Source: VXYL01 sp965208525
GTDB lineage: Bacteria > Pseudomonadota > Gammaproteobacteria > Pseudomonadales > Azotimanducaceae
Direction: 5' to 3'
NCBI GenBank assembly: GCA_965208525.1
Contig: OZ242340.1
Span: 1,364,001 to 1,428,000, forward strand
DNA: 64,000 nucleotides
Below, one piece after another: positions 41,464 through 50,744 of the stretch. Numbering within the stretch: the first letter of the stretch is position 1; each line of letters starts with the position of its first letter. Under the pieces are notes generated by a model. The model had not been told where the DNA came from, made no database searches, and saw only the letters and a program-made list of their open reading frames with translations. The position numbers were made by a program, and so were the translations under genes.

Positions 41464-42124
41464 GGCGGTGCGCGAGCGGGCCGCGGAGCCCGCGCGCCGC
41501 GCCCGGCAGGGACGGCTCCTGCCGATGCTCGCCGGCAGCGCGGTGGCGGCGGTGGTGATCGAGTGGATCGGGATGGTCTTCTGGTGGCCGGACGAGGGCG
41601 CCGCGCACTCGGCGCGCATGCTCGCCATCGAGACCGGCTACCTCAACCGCGACTTCGTGGAAGCCGCGTTCGTCGCGCGCCCGGCCGAGACGATGGCCCG
41701 CGCGCGGGAGGCGGCGTGGCGCTGGACGATGGAATGGACCGGCGCGGCCGCCGCGCTCGGCTGGCTCGGCGAGCGCACGGGCTTGGGCGAGTTCGCCCGC
41801 GCGGCGCTCACCACCCTCGAGCTCTTCGCCGTGCGCCTGACCGTGCTCGCGTTCTCGCTGCCGGTTTTCGGCGTCTTCGTGCTCTGCGGGCTCGCGACCG
41901 GGCTTTCGATGCGCGACATCCGCCGCTGGTCGGCGGGGCGCGAGTTCGGCGGCGTGCACCACGCGGTGCGGCGCCTGCCGGGGCGGGTGCTGGCCATCGG
42001 CTGCTTCGCCTACCTCTCGCTGCCGTTCGCGATCCATCCGAGCGCCGTGGTGCTGCCCTCGGCGGCGCTCGTCGGCGCGGTCTGCGCGCTCGCGGCCGGC
42101 ACGTTCAAGAAGTACCTGACGTGA
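41444..42124 (+). CDS. ICE membrane protein, TIGR03747 family
   Basis: 226 residues with four or five membrane helices (MLAGSAVAAVVIEWIGMVFWW, LFAVRLTVLAFSLPVFGVFVLCGLA, LGCFAYLSLPFAIH-like and a C-terminal pair). GLSMRDIRRWSAGREFGGVHHAVRR is the family core. It starts at TTG 41444 or ATG 41450, inside traD. The pilin-like RAQPRD gene that usually follows is absent. Confidence 0.85.
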   Translation: MRMPAREAVRERAAEPARRARQGRLLPMLAGSAVAAVVIEWIGMVFWWPDEGAAHSARMLAIETGYLNRDFVEAAFVARPAETMARAREAAWRWTMEWTGAAAALGWLGERTGLGEFARAALTTLELFAVRLTVLAFSLPVFGVFVLCGLATGLSMRDIRRWSAGREFGGVHHAVRRLPGRVLAIGCFAYLSLPFAIHPSAVVLPSAALVGAVCALAAGTFKKYLT

Positions 42125-42366
42125 CGCCGGAGCAGGTGGCGGCGTTCGAGGCGGCGAACCGGACCGGCGGCGGGGCGCTCGCGCCCGGCGACGTCCTCGC
42201 GCTCGTCGCGGGGCTCGTCTTCGGCGCCGTGCTCGTGTGGTTCGCCTGGGTGCTCTACCGCTCCTACGAGGCGTGGGGGCGCGGGCGCATGGACGCCTTC
42301 GACGCCGGCGCCAAGCTCCTGCGGGCGACGTTCGTGCTGGTGCTCGTGGGCTGGCTTGTCACGTAA
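42121..42366 (+). CDS. ICE membrane protein, TIGR03758/DUF3262 family
   Basis: 81 residues from a GTG overlapping the previous stop (GTGA). It begins MTPEQVAAFEAANRTGG and has two membrane helices (VLALVAGLVFGAVLVWFAWVLY and a C-terminal one). It is a small inner-membrane component of the mating-pair channel. Confidence 0.85.
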   Translation: MTPEQVAAFEAANRTGGGALAPGDVLALVAGLVFGAVLVWFAWVLYRSYEAWGRGRMDAFDAGAKLLRATFVLVLVGWLVT

Positions 42367-42419
42367 GGCCGACGCGCCGCGTGGGGCGGCTTGTCGTTAA
42401 CGGAATCTCGGAGAAGACA

Positions 42420-42809
42420 ATGGAAAAACAGGGACAGCAGGCGCCGCGGACGGTTCGCGGCGCGGCGGGAAGGATCCGCGCGTGGGCCGGCCTCGCGGCC
42501 GGGATCGCGGCGTCGCGCGTCGGCGCGCAGTTGCCGGACGTGGCGACGCCGGACGGCATCGACGCGGACTCGGGCGACTACATCGCGGTCTTCCAGGCGT
42601 ACGCGCTGCAGATCGTGGTGCTCGGCGGGCTGATCGTAGCGGTGGCGGCGCTCTTCATCGTGGCCAAGAACATGCTCTCGAAGTACTCGGAGATCGCGAG
42701 CGGCCGCGCCTCCTGGGGCGAGCTCGGCATGCACGCCGCCGCCGGGGTGGTGCTGCTCGTGATCGTCGTCTTCCTGATGACCCAGGCCGCGGGCGTGCTG
42801 GACGACTGA
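42420..42809 (+). CDS. ICE membrane protein, TIGR03745/DUF2976 family
   Basis: 129 residues. A basic N-terminus and signal-like segment (AWAGLAAGIAASRVGA) precede LPDVATPDGIDADSGDYIAVFQAYALQ in outline, then two membrane helices. It is probably the pilin or a pilin-like subunit of the G-type system. It starts at ATG 42420 behind gagaag. Confidence 0.86.
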   Translation: MEKQGQQAPRTVRGAAGRIRAWAGLAAGIAASRVGAQLPDVATPDGIDADSGDYIAVFQAYALQIVVLGGLIVAVAALFIVAKNMLSKYSEIASGRASWGELGMHAAAGVVLLVIVVFLMTQAAGVLDD

Positions 42810-42811
42810 CC

Positions 42812-43207
42812 GTGGCCGAGCGCGAGATCGCCTACATCCCCGAGCGCCTGAACGAGGAGCCGGTGGTGGTGCTGGGGCTGACCGACGCGGAGCTGCGCTA
42901 CGCCGCCGCCGCCGGGTTCGGGGTGCTGGTCCCGGCCGGCGCGCTCGGCGGCGCGCTCTTCGGCCAGGCGATGGTCGGCGGCGGCGCGGGCGCCGTGCTC
43001 GCGATCGGCGCGATCTACGCGATGGGCCAGGCGCTCCGGCGCCTGAAGCGCGGCAAGCCCGCCGGCTACCACGCCGACCGCATCCGCGCCTGGCTCGAGG
43101 ACCGCGGCCTCGGCGGCGACGCCATGCTGCGCGCGAGCGCCGTCTGGGAGCCCGTGCGCATGAAGACGGCGCGCTCCCCGCGCCGGAACGGGGCGGCCGA
43201 TGGTTAG
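42812..43207 (+). CDS. ICE membrane protein, TIGR03750/DUF3487 family
   Basis: 131 residues beginning (GTG) with AEREIAYIPERLNEEPVVVLGLT, the family signature, then two membrane helices (FGVLVPAGALGGALFG, GAVLAIGAIYAMGQAL) and a charged tail. It is comparable to TraL of F-like systems. It overlaps the next gene by eight bases. Confidence 0.88.
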   Translation: MAEREIAYIPERLNEEPVVVLGLTDAELRYAAAAGFGVLVPAGALGGALFGQAMVGGGAGAVLAIGAIYAMGQALRRLKRGKPAGYHADRIRAWLEDRGLGGDAMLRASAVWEPVRMKTARSPRRNGAADG

Positions 43208-43826
43208 GGACTCGGCCTACACGTCCGCGCTCGCCGGGCGCGACCAGGTGATCCGCTCGCTCTACGCGGCGCTCGGCATCGCCGGGGTCGCGGTGGCCGT
43301 GCTCGGCTGGGGCTGGATGCGCGCCTCCGACGACGTGCGCGTCTTCGTGCCCCCGGACCTCACCGAGGGCGTGGTGGTGCGCGCCGACGAGCCGCACCCC
43401 GCGCACGTCTACGCGTTCGCGTTCCACCTCTGGCAGCAGCTCTACCGCTGGCCCAGCGACGGCGCGGCGGACTACGGCATGCGCATCTCCGCGTTCGAGG
43501 CGTTCCTGACGCCGGCGTGCCGCGCGGAGCTCGCCGAGGACGCCCGCGCGCGCGCCGGCGAAGTCCGCGGCCGCGAGCGCGCCGTCTGGGCCATCCCCGG
43601 CCGCGGCTACCGGGCGGAGAAGGTGATCCGGCGCGGCCCGGGGGCCTGGGTGGTCTACCTCGACCTGCACATCGCCGAGACCCTCGACGGGACGCTCGTC
43701 AAGGAGCGCCTGGTGCGCTACCCGGTGCGCGTCGCGCGCTACGACGTGGACCGGCAGAAGAACGCCTGGGGCCTCGCGATCGCGTGCCTCGACGCGGTCG
43801 CCACGGCGATCAGCGACCGGCGGTGA
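43200..43826 (+). CDS. ICE protein, TIGR03746/DUF2895 family (TraE-like)
   Basis: 208 residues. One N-terminal membrane helix (ALGIAGVAVAVLGWGWM) and a periplasmic domain with VRADEPHPAHVYAFAFHLWQQLYRW in outline. VirB8/TraE-like proteins scaffold the inner-membrane complex. It is complete at both ends. Confidence 0.88.
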   Translation: MVRDSAYTSALAGRDQVIRSLYAALGIAGVAVAVLGWGWMRASDDVRVFVPPDLTEGVVVRADEPHPAHVYAFAFHLWQQLYRWPSDGAADYGMRISAFEAFLTPACRAELAEDARARAGEVRGRERAVWAIPGRGYRAEKVIRRGPGAWVVYLDLHIAETLDGTLVKERLVRYPVRVARYDVDRQKNAWGLAIACLDAVATAISDRR

Positions 43827-43837
43827 AGGAGGCGGGC

Positions 43838-44656
43838 ATGCAGGGCATGGCGACGAAGGCGCTGGCGATCGCGGCGTGGCTCACCGCCGCCGCCGCGAAC
43901 GCGGAGACCGTGCGCTGGGAGCGCACGCCGATACCGCTGGCCCTGGAGGTCGGCCGCGAGCGCATGGTCGCCTTCCCCCTGGGCGGCGACGTCGGCCTGC
44001 CGCGCGCGCTGGTCGAGGCCGGCGCGCTGCGCGTCGATTTCGTGAACGACACCGCGTACTGGAACGCCTACGCGCCGTTCGAGGCGCACCGCGTGCCGGT
44101 GCGGCTCGCCGACGGGACCACCGTGCTCTTCGACGTCTCGGCGGCGCCCGCGCGCCCCGGCGGCGCCCCGGGCCTCCTGCGCGTGGTCCGCGCCGGCGAC
44201 GAAGCCGCCCCGGAGGCGGGCGGCGAAGGCGCGCCCGCCGAGGGCGAGCGCGTGCTGCGCCTGATCCGCTTCGCGGTCCAGCAGGACTACGCCCCGGCGC
44301 GGGTCGCGGCGACGCTGCCCGGGGCCGTGCGCGGCACGGTCGAGGTGGACGGCGACCTCGCGCGCCTCTACCGGCACGCCGACGCCGCGAATCTCGAGGT
44401 GCTGCCGCGCGCCGCCTGGCGGGCGCTCGGCCTGCACGTGACCGGCCTCGAGTTCGTGAACGCCGGGGACGCGCCCGTGACCCTCGACCCGCGCCTCCTG
44501 CAGCACGCCGCCGGCGTCGCGGTGAACGGCCACGCGCGCAGGTTCGTGGCCGCCGGCTGGCTCGCCGCCGAGCTCGCCCCCGCCGGGCGGCCCGGCTCGT
44601 CGACCATGGTCTACGTGGTCACCCGGCGCCCGTTCGCGGAAATCGTGCGGCTATGA
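43838..44656 (+). CDS. ICE protein, TIGR03749/DUF3438 family (TraK-like)
   Basis: 272 residues with a signal peptide (MATKALAIAAWLTAAAANA) and the family start ETVRWERTPIPLALEVGRERMV. It is TraK/VirB9-like, a secretin-type outer-membrane core protein of the channel. The preferred start is ATG 43838 behind aaggagg; a GTG at 43823 is possible. It overlaps the next start by four bases. Confidence 0.87.
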   Translation: MQGMATKALAIAAWLTAAAANAETVRWERTPIPLALEVGRERMVAFPLGGDVGLPRALVEAGALRVDFVNDTAYWNAYAPFEAHRVPVRLADGTTVLFDVSAAPARPGGAPGLLRVVRAGDEAAPEAGGEGAPAEGERVLRLIRFAVQQDYAPARVAATLPGAVRGTVEVDGDLARLYRHADAANLEVLPRAAWRALGLHVTGLEFVNAGDAPVTLDPRLLQHAAGVAVNGHARRFVAAGWLAAELAPAGRPGSSTMVYVVTRRPFAEIVRL

Positions 44657-46015
44657 GCGCGAACCTGCTGGTGCGCATCGGCGCCGGGGCCCTCGCCGCG
44701 GCCGTGCTGCTGGTGGTGGTCGTGCGCTGCGGCGCCGGCGGGTCCGCGCCCGCCGACCGGGCGCCGCCCGCGGCGGAGGCGCTTTCGGAGGACTCCGCGC
44801 GGCTCGCCGGGGTCGAGGGCGACACGGCCGAGGACACGCTGCGCACGCTGGTCGCCGAGGTGCGGCGCTTCCAGGACGAGTTGGCGGAGCTCAAGACCGA
44901 GAACGAGCGCGTCCTCGCGCGCAACCGGGAGCTGGCCGGGATGGAGACGCGCATCCTGCGCGAGGTGGACCGCGGCGCGGAGACGCGGGGACGGACCGTG
45001 GACGAGCGCGTGCGCGCCCAGCTCGCCCGCCAGCGCGACGAGTTCGCCCGCGCCCGCGCGGCGGTGGAGGGCCTCGTCGACCGGGTCCCGGCGGCGGCCT
45101 CGCCCGCCGATCCGGGCGGCGACTACGTCTGGACGGCGGGCGGGTTCGGGACGCCGCCCGGCGAGGGGCGGCTGGAGAAGCTGCTCGCCGCCGAGCAGAA
45201 CCTGATCGTGACGGAGGACGCGAAGGACGGGGGCTGCGCCGAGGACGCGCGCTGCCCGGAGAAGGTCTACACGGTGCCGCGCAACAGCGTGCTCACCGGC
45301 GCGACGGTGCTCTCGGGGCTCATCGGCCGGGTGCCGAACGGCGACGCGGTGGTCGATCCGTACCCGTTCAAGCTCATGGTGGGGCCGCGCAACCTGATCG
45401 CCAACGGCTGGGAGATCCCGGACGTGCGCCACGCGGTGGTGTCCGGCATCGCGCTCGGCGACTGGACGCTCTCCTGCGTGCGCGGCTCGGTGACGAGCGT
45501 GACGTTCGTGTTCGCCGACGGGCGCATCGTCACCCTGCCGGAGCCCGGCACCCCGGACGCGGTGGCCGACCGCCCCGCGGAGTGGGCGTGGCTCTCCGAC
45601 GAGGTCGGGCACCCGTGCGTGCCCGGCGAGCGGGTCACCAACGCGCGCCGCTACCTCTTGCAGATGATGGGCGCGGAGACCGTCGCCGCGGTCGGGGCGG
45701 CGTTCGCGGAGGCCCAGACCGTGCGCCACCGCGCCGTCGGACCCCAGGGCGCGACCAGCGTCGCGGAGGTCAGGGACGGCGCGGCCGGCGACTACGCGCT
45801 CGGGCGCGCCGCGACCACCGTGATGGGCGAGTTCACGCGCTACATGCGCTCGCGCCTCGAGCGGGAGGTGGGACGTGGTCTACGTCGCCCCCGGCACCGG
45901 CGTCTCCGTGCACCTCGAGACGGAGCTCCGGATCGACTACCGCTACGACGCGCGCAAGGTGCGCTACGCGGCGGCGGACCGGTTCGGCGGCGCGCCGGTC
46001 GGGGACCTGGACTGA
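44653..46015 (+). CDS. ICE protein, TIGR03752 family (TraB/VirB10-like), frameshifted near the 3' end
   Basis: About 453 residues if the shift is corrected. An N-terminal membrane helix, a coiled-coil (VRRFQDELAELKTENERV) and a VirB10-like domain (KVYTVPRNSVLTGATVLSGLIGRVP) are present. After LEREVG the frame departs: the conserved end VVYVAPGTGVSVHLETELRI is in the +1 frame, ending at 46015. One extra G in the run 45870-45872 explains it. Uncorrected, the frame stays open to 46287 with a meaningless Arg-rich tail. The cause is either a real mutation or a sequencing error. Confidence 0.82.
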
Positions 46016-46017
46016 CG

Positions 46018-46287
46018 ATGGCGGCGGGCTGCGGCAGGCCCCGGCGCGTGCGCTGCGTCCGGCGGGCGGCCAACGGCGGCGCCGTCGATCGCGCGCGACG
46101 CCGCTGGCGGATGGGCGCGATGGCGCTCGCGGTCCTCGCCGCGCTCGCGTCACTGGCGCTTTCCGGCACGGCGGCGCTCTGCCTCTTCGCGGCGGGCGTG
46201 GTCATCGGGCGGCTGATCGAGGGCCTGCGGCATCCGCCGCGGGGTATGAGGATTCGTTTGGGAAGGAAAGGAAGGAGACGGACGTGA
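46018..46287 (+). CDS. possible small membrane protein after the TraB-like gene
   Basis: 89 residues from ATG 46018, three bases after the corrected TraB stop. An Arg-rich start is followed by one or two hydrophobic helices (MALAVLAALASLALSGTAAL, LFAAGVVIGRLI). The TIGR03751 lipoprotein usually found here is absent. Its stop overlaps the start of the helicase-like gene. It could be a remnant or a chance frame. Confidence 0.35.
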   Translation: MAAGCGRPRRVRCVRRAANGGAVDRARRRWRMGAMALAVLAALASLALSGTAALCLFAAGVVIGRLIEGLRHPPRGMRIRLGRKGRRRT

Positions 46288-48434
46288 GGGTTTGGATTGG
46301 ACGTGCGGCCGGGTGCGTGCTTGTCGCCGACCCGCGGGAGGCCGGCGCCCGGAACGGGCCTGCCTTCATCGGCAAGGCCGAGGCCAGGCGGCCGACGCTC
46401 GCGAAGGTGGCGACGGACGACAAGGCGCTTGGTGCCCTGCTGGAGGAGATTGTCGAGGGACTGCTGCGTGACCGCGCACACGGTCGGGCGTTCATCCGGT
46501 GGTTGGCCTACCGGTCCGTGCCCTACCGGAGCGAGCACGAGTTCGGGTCGTATCCCGAGTATTGGGACTACGTCTTGACCCACGAGATCCGTACGCTCCG
46601 GGGCGAACTCGTGAAGAGCCTCGAGGAGTGCCTCATCGCGAACTTCCTGCACCTGAACGGTGTCGCTTACGAGTACGAGCGAGAGTACGAGCACGCTACC
46701 GCGACCGCGGAGAAGGGGCAGTACAAGCCCGACTTCTACCTGACGGAAGCGGGGATCTACATCGAGCACTTGGCGCTTTCGGCGGACGGCGAAACGCCGC
46801 CCTTCATTGACCAGGAGGAGTACACGGCGTCGCTGGAGTGGAAACGGGAACTCCACGAGCGGCATGGCACGAAGCTGGTGGAAACGTACAGCTACGAGCA
46901 GTGCGACGGCGGGCTGACGGAGCGGTTGCGGGAGAAGCTCGAGGCGGAGGACGTGGTCCTGAAGCCCATCGGCCGCGACGAGATATTCGCCCTGTTGAAC
47001 GAGCAGCAGCGGGTGGAGCCGTTCACGCAGCTCGTGGCGACGTTCCTGCACCACTTCAAGGGGTCGCGGCTGTCGATGACGGAGGCGCGCGCGCGGGCGG
47101 CGGAACGGCAGGACGGTGGGCGCGCGCGGGCGTTCGTGGACGTGTTCGAGCCGATCTTCGAGCGCTACGAGGCGCGGCTGGCGGACGCCGGCGAGATCGA
47201 TTTTCACGACATGATCAACCGCGCGACGGATCATGTCGCCGCCGGTCGCTACCGGAGCCCCTACGGGTACCTTCTGGTCGACGAGTTCCAGGACATCTCG
47301 TCGGGACGGGCGGCGTTGGTGAAAGCGCTGCTCGACCAGCGCGCGGATGCGCAGTTGTTCGCGGTTGGAGACGACTGGCAGGCGATCTACCGCTTCGCCG
47401 GGGCGGATATCGGCGTGATGCTGGGCTTCCACGGGCGCTTCGGCGCCGGCGCGCGCACGGACCTGGCGACGACGTTTCGCTGTTCCGACGGCGTGAGCGC
47501 CGTGGCCACGCGGTTCGTGCTGGCGAATCCCGAGCAGATCGGGAAGGACGTGCGCACCACGCGCGGCGTCGAGGGCCCGGGCGTCTGGATCGGCTTCGGG
47601 GGCGACGAAGCACGCCCACTTGTCGACCAAGCGGTCGAGTGCATCGCGGCCGACGCCGCGGCGGCCGGGGTGGGCAAGCCGACGGTACTCCTGCTCGGAC
47701 GGTACCGGGGACGCGATCGCGGGATGTTGCGGCGGCTAGCCGACGCCCACCCTGGGCTCGAACTCTCGTACCGGACCGTGCACTCGGCAAAGGGACTCGA
47801 GGCCGACCACGTGGTGGTGCTGGGTCTGTGCGCCGGACGGTACGGGTTTCCGACGGAGATGACCGACGACCCGTTGCTCGATCTGGTGCTGCCGGGGCGC
47901 GACGACTATCCCAACGCCGAGGAGCGTCGCCTGCTCTATGTCGCGTTGACGCGGGCGCGGCGACGCGCGTACCTGCTCGAAGAAGGCGGTCCACGATCGG
48001 CGTTCGTAGCGGAGCTGCTGGACGCGGGTGACGGGATCGGCGTCTTCGGTGAGCCGCCCGCTGCCGCAGCATCGTGCCCGGGCTGCGGGAAGGGGCAGCT
48101 GGTCCTGCGCGAGGGGACGAACGGCGGGACGTTCTACGGTTGTTCGTACTATCCGTTCTGCGAACACACGGAGCCGGCGTGCCCGAGTTGCGGCCAGGGG
48201 CGCCCGGTGGCCGTGAACGGGTCCGTGCGCTGCGGTGCCTGCGGTACAACCGTTGAGGCGTGCGGACGGTGCGACGGATGGCTGCGCGAAATCAACGGCA
48301 AGCACGGACCCTTCGTGGGGTGCTCGAACTTCCCCGCGTGCCGGTTCACGCGGAACCTGGCCCGGGGACCCAAGGCGGGCAAGCGCACGCGTCGCGCAAG
48401 CCGTGACGGCGGTCGTCGCAGCCGGGTGTCGTAG
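46284..48434 (+). CDS. HelD/UvrD-like helicase-fold protein lacking motif I, with C-terminal topoisomerase zinc fingers
   Basis: 716 residues from a GTG with aaggaaggag just upstream. Superfamily I motifs are visible from II onward: LLVDEFQDISS (II), AVGDDWQAIYRFAGAD (III), TTFRCS (IV), TVHSAKGLEADHVVVLGL (V) and RLLYVALTRAR (VI). No GxGKT P-loop or motif Ia exists in the protein or in neighbouring frames; in HelD it would lie before residue 1 here. Residues about 110-225 form an inserted domain. The C-terminus has paired CPGCG/CPSCG zinc ribbons. The protein is either a 5'-truncated helicase or a nucleotide-binding-deficient form kept by selection. The next gene starts three bases later. Confidence 0.8.
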   Translation: MRVWIGRAAGCVLVADPREAGARNGPAFIGKAEARRPTLAKVATDDKALGALLEEIVEGLLRDRAHGRAFIRWLAYRSVPYRSEHEFGSYPEYWDYVLTHEIRTLRGELVKSLEECLIANFLHLNGVAYEYEREYEHATATAEKGQYKPDFYLTEAGIYIEHLALSADGETPPFIDQEEYTASLEWKRELHERHGTKLVETYSYEQCDGGLTERLREKLEAEDVVLKPIGRDEIFALLNEQQRVEPFTQLVATFLHHFKGSRLSMTEARARAAERQDGGRARAFVDVFEPIFERYEARLADAGEIDFHDMINRATDHVAAGRYRSPYGYLLVDEFQDISSGRAALVKALLDQRADAQLFAVGDDWQAIYRFAGADIGVMLGFHGRFGAGARTDLATTFRCSDGVSAVATRFVLANPEQIGKDVRTTRGVEGPGVWIGFGGDEARPLVDQAVECIAADAAAAGVGKPTVLLLGRYRGRDRGMLRRLADAHPGLELSYRTVHSAKGLEADHVVVLGLCAGRYGFPTEMTDDPLLDLVLPGRDDYPNAEERRLLYVALTRARRRAYLLEEGGPRSAFVAELLDAGDGIGVFGEPPAAAASCPGCGKGQLVLREGTNGGTFYGCSYYPFCEHTEPACPSCGQGRPVAVNGSVRCGACGTTVEACGRCDGWLREINGKHGPFVGCSNFPACRFTRNLARGPKAGKRTRRASRDGGRRSRVS

Positions 48435-48437
48435 ACG

Positions 48438-50744
48438 GTGGCGGAGAAGACGAGGGGCCGCCTCGCGACGGTCTTCGACGAAGCGACGCGTGCTCGAATG
48501 GCGTCGCTCGGCGAAGAGTTGCCGTCGCACTTTGCGAAGTTGGAGGCGGCGGGCGTCGAGGACGTCTACGAGGCGGCGGAGCACCTGCGTGCCGACATGG
48601 AGCGGCTGGGGGACCGGGCGCGCGAGTTGATCCTGCGCCAGCCGCCGAAGGGGCTCCTCGGCTACGTGTTTTCGATGTGGCACATGAACATCATGGGGGA
48701 AATGGCGGAGCAGGGGGACGCCTATCGCCCGAACAAGGACATGGTCGATGAGATGCAGTGGCTCCTCGAGCATGTGCATGCCGCTTGGAGCTGTTGTGTG
48801 TTGGCGGAGAACGCGAAGCACGTCGACGAGGGCGAGGTCGCGGAACTGTTCGAGGTGCTGGGCGAGCTCCGGGCCAAGACCTTGCTGTATTGCCTGATGC
48901 GTTCCCTGGGTTTGGGACTGGACGCGGGAGACCGGGGGCGCGGCGATCTCGCCATGCGGGCGACGACGGCCTGGGTGAATCTGCGGGGACGCCGCTACCA
49001 GGTTTTGGAGGAGGAGTTCCTGGCGTTTTTGCTCGGACCCCACGACGCGGCGCTGCGGAAGTGCTACGGGATGGCGGCCACGGAGATCGCAGAGGGGGTG
49101 CAATCGATCGCGGACACGATGCGGACGGGGTTCTCGGACGCTACCGAACGGATGGTACGAGGGATCGGCTCGGCGGGCCCAGACGGCCCGGAAAGTGCGA
49201 GCGCGGAGACGGTCGCGGAGGTCATGGGGGCGTACGACGACATGTTGAACGGCGGCATCTGCAATATGTCGCGGCATGCGAAGCTGAAGCCTGAGGTGCT
49301 GGAGGATCTGTCGTTCGCGCCCGGAGAGAACGAGGAGTTCTTGGCGGAAGGGCCTTTGCGAGGGACTCCACTGAGGACGTTGCCCGCGCTGGTGAAACCA
49401 GGCATCCGGCTCGGCGACGAGTACTACGTCACAGACGGCCAGTTCGTGCGCGACGTCGCGTATCGAGCGATTCAACGGGGTTTGCTCGCGCGGGACCGGA
49501 GCTACCGCGAAGAGTGGAATCGGCGGCAGAAACGGATGCTGGAGGAGGCACTCCCGAAGATCCTGGCGTCGCAGTTCGAGGGGGCGACGGTGCATCAATC
49601 CGTGTTCTACAAGGAGGCGGCAACCGGCAAGTGGGCCGAGAGCGACCTGGTGGTGGTGTTCGAGGACGTGTTGCTGGTTGTCGAAGCGAAGGCAGGGGGG
49701 ATGGCGATGGCGTCGCCTGCGCAGGACTTCGACCGGCACATGGCGAGCGTGGAGCGGTTGATCGTGGACGCCCACCGGCAGTGCCGACGCTTCCTCGAGT
49801 ACCTGGCAAGCGGATCGCGGATGCCGATCTATCGTTTGGAGGACGGGGAGCATCGGAAGGTCGCGGAAACAGCGCTGGGGGACTTCAGGAAGGTGCTGCC
49901 GATCGGGCTGACGGTGGAGTCCTTCTCGCCGTTTTCGAGCTGCCTGAATGACGTGGAGGCGGCCGAACCGTTGCTTGGCAGGCACGCGTTCATGTCGATG
50001 TCGGTGGACGACCTTTTCGTCCTCAAGAGGTTCCTGCCAACGGGGGGAGAGCTCTTCCACTACCTGGCGGTGCGGCAGGAGGCGGGCGCTGTCGCCCGGG
50101 CGATGTTGATGGACGAGACGGAGTACCTCGGCGCCTACATTGAGCGCAACCGGTTCGACGGGGAACTGAGGAGGCAGGCCGAGACGGCGGGTTTCGTGGT
50201 GTGGAACGCGTTCGCGGACATCGTGGATCGCTACTTCGAGGGCGAGAATGCGGGCGCCGGGCCGGTGCCGCGGCAGGAGTACCCTCGGGAACTGGCGGCT
50301 GTGCTCAGGATGCTCGACAGGAAGCGGCCAAGGGGATGGCTCGCCATGGACGCGGCCATCAGGAATCTCGCGGGCGTGGCGCGAGAGAGGCTGTCCCGCG
50401 AGATTGCCGGGATGAAAGCAAGCCTGCGGGACCATCCGTTCCGTTGGATGGCGGTGCCCGGTGACGAGGCGCTGCAGTTCTGGGTGTGCGCTGCGGGGTC
50501 GGCTCCGAAAAACGCGGAGGTGCGCAGGCGGGCCGAAGCGACGTGCATTGCTTTGGAGGTGCCTAGAGTCAGAGTGCTCAGGCTCTCGTACAAGAAAAGG
50601 AGGCGTCTCACCGAAGTTGTGTGCGGAGTCGTGAAAGCCCCGGCGAGGGACCGCAGCGACTATCCGGAGTTGCAGCGGGAAGCGGAGGCACAGGGCAGCA
50701 GGACGGTGTCTTGGGACGAAGCCGGAGCGGGCAATCGCGGCTAG
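48438..50744 (+). CDS. large protein with PD-(D/E)XK-like nuclease motif, unknown family
   Basis: 768 residues from GTG 48438. Residues 1-360 are largely helical. About residues 400-440 contain AESDLVVVFEDVLLVVEAKAGG, whose D...(V)EAK spacing matches the catalytic core of PD-(D/E)XK nucleases, followed by alternating strands and helices. The C-terminal third is unrecognised. It starts three bases after the helicase-like gene, so the two form an operon and probably one system; helicase plus nuclease pairing is common in phage defence. I cannot assign a known system. Confidence 0.75.
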   Translation: MAEKTRGRLATVFDEATRARMASLGEELPSHFAKLEAAGVEDVYEAAEHLRADMERLGDRARELILRQPPKGLLGYVFSMWHMNIMGEMAEQGDAYRPNKDMVDEMQWLLEHVHAAWSCCVLAENAKHVDEGEVAELFEVLGELRAKTLLYCLMRSLGLGLDAGDRGRGDLAMRATTAWVNLRGRRYQVLEEEFLAFLLGPHDAALRKCYGMAATEIAEGVQSIADTMRTGFSDATERMVRGIGSAGPDGPESASAETVAEVMGAYDDMLNGGICNMSRHAKLKPEVLEDLSFAPGENEEFLAEGPLRGTPLRTLPALVKPGIRLGDEYYVTDGQFVRDVAYRAIQRGLLARDRSYREEWNRRQKRMLEEALPKILASQFEGATVHQSVFYKEAATGKWAESDLVVVFEDVLLVVEAKAGGMAMASPAQDFDRHMASVERLIVDAHRQCRRFLEYLASGSRMPIYRLEDGEHRKVAETALGDFRKVLPIGLTVESFSPFSSCLNDVEAAEPLLGRHAFMSMSVDDLFVLKRFLPTGGELFHYLAVRQEAGAVARAMLMDETEYLGAYIERNRFDGELRRQAETAGFVVWNAFADIVDRYFEGENAGAGPVPRQEYPRELAAVLRMLDRKRPRGWLAMDAAIRNLAGVARERLSREIAGMKASLRDHPFRWMAVPGDEALQFWVCAAGSAPKNAEVRRRAEATCIALEVPRVRVLRLSYKKRRRLTEVVCGVVKAPARDRSDYPELQREAEAQGSRTVSWDEAGAGNRG

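Noticed and set aside
39061..41628. An 855-codon open frame antisense to traD
   Set aside because: A shadow frame typical of GC-rich DNA; traD has complete motifs on the other strand.
46284..48434. A complete HelD helicase
   Set aside because: No motif I is present in any frame between the TraB-like gene and this start, so completeness cannot be claimed.
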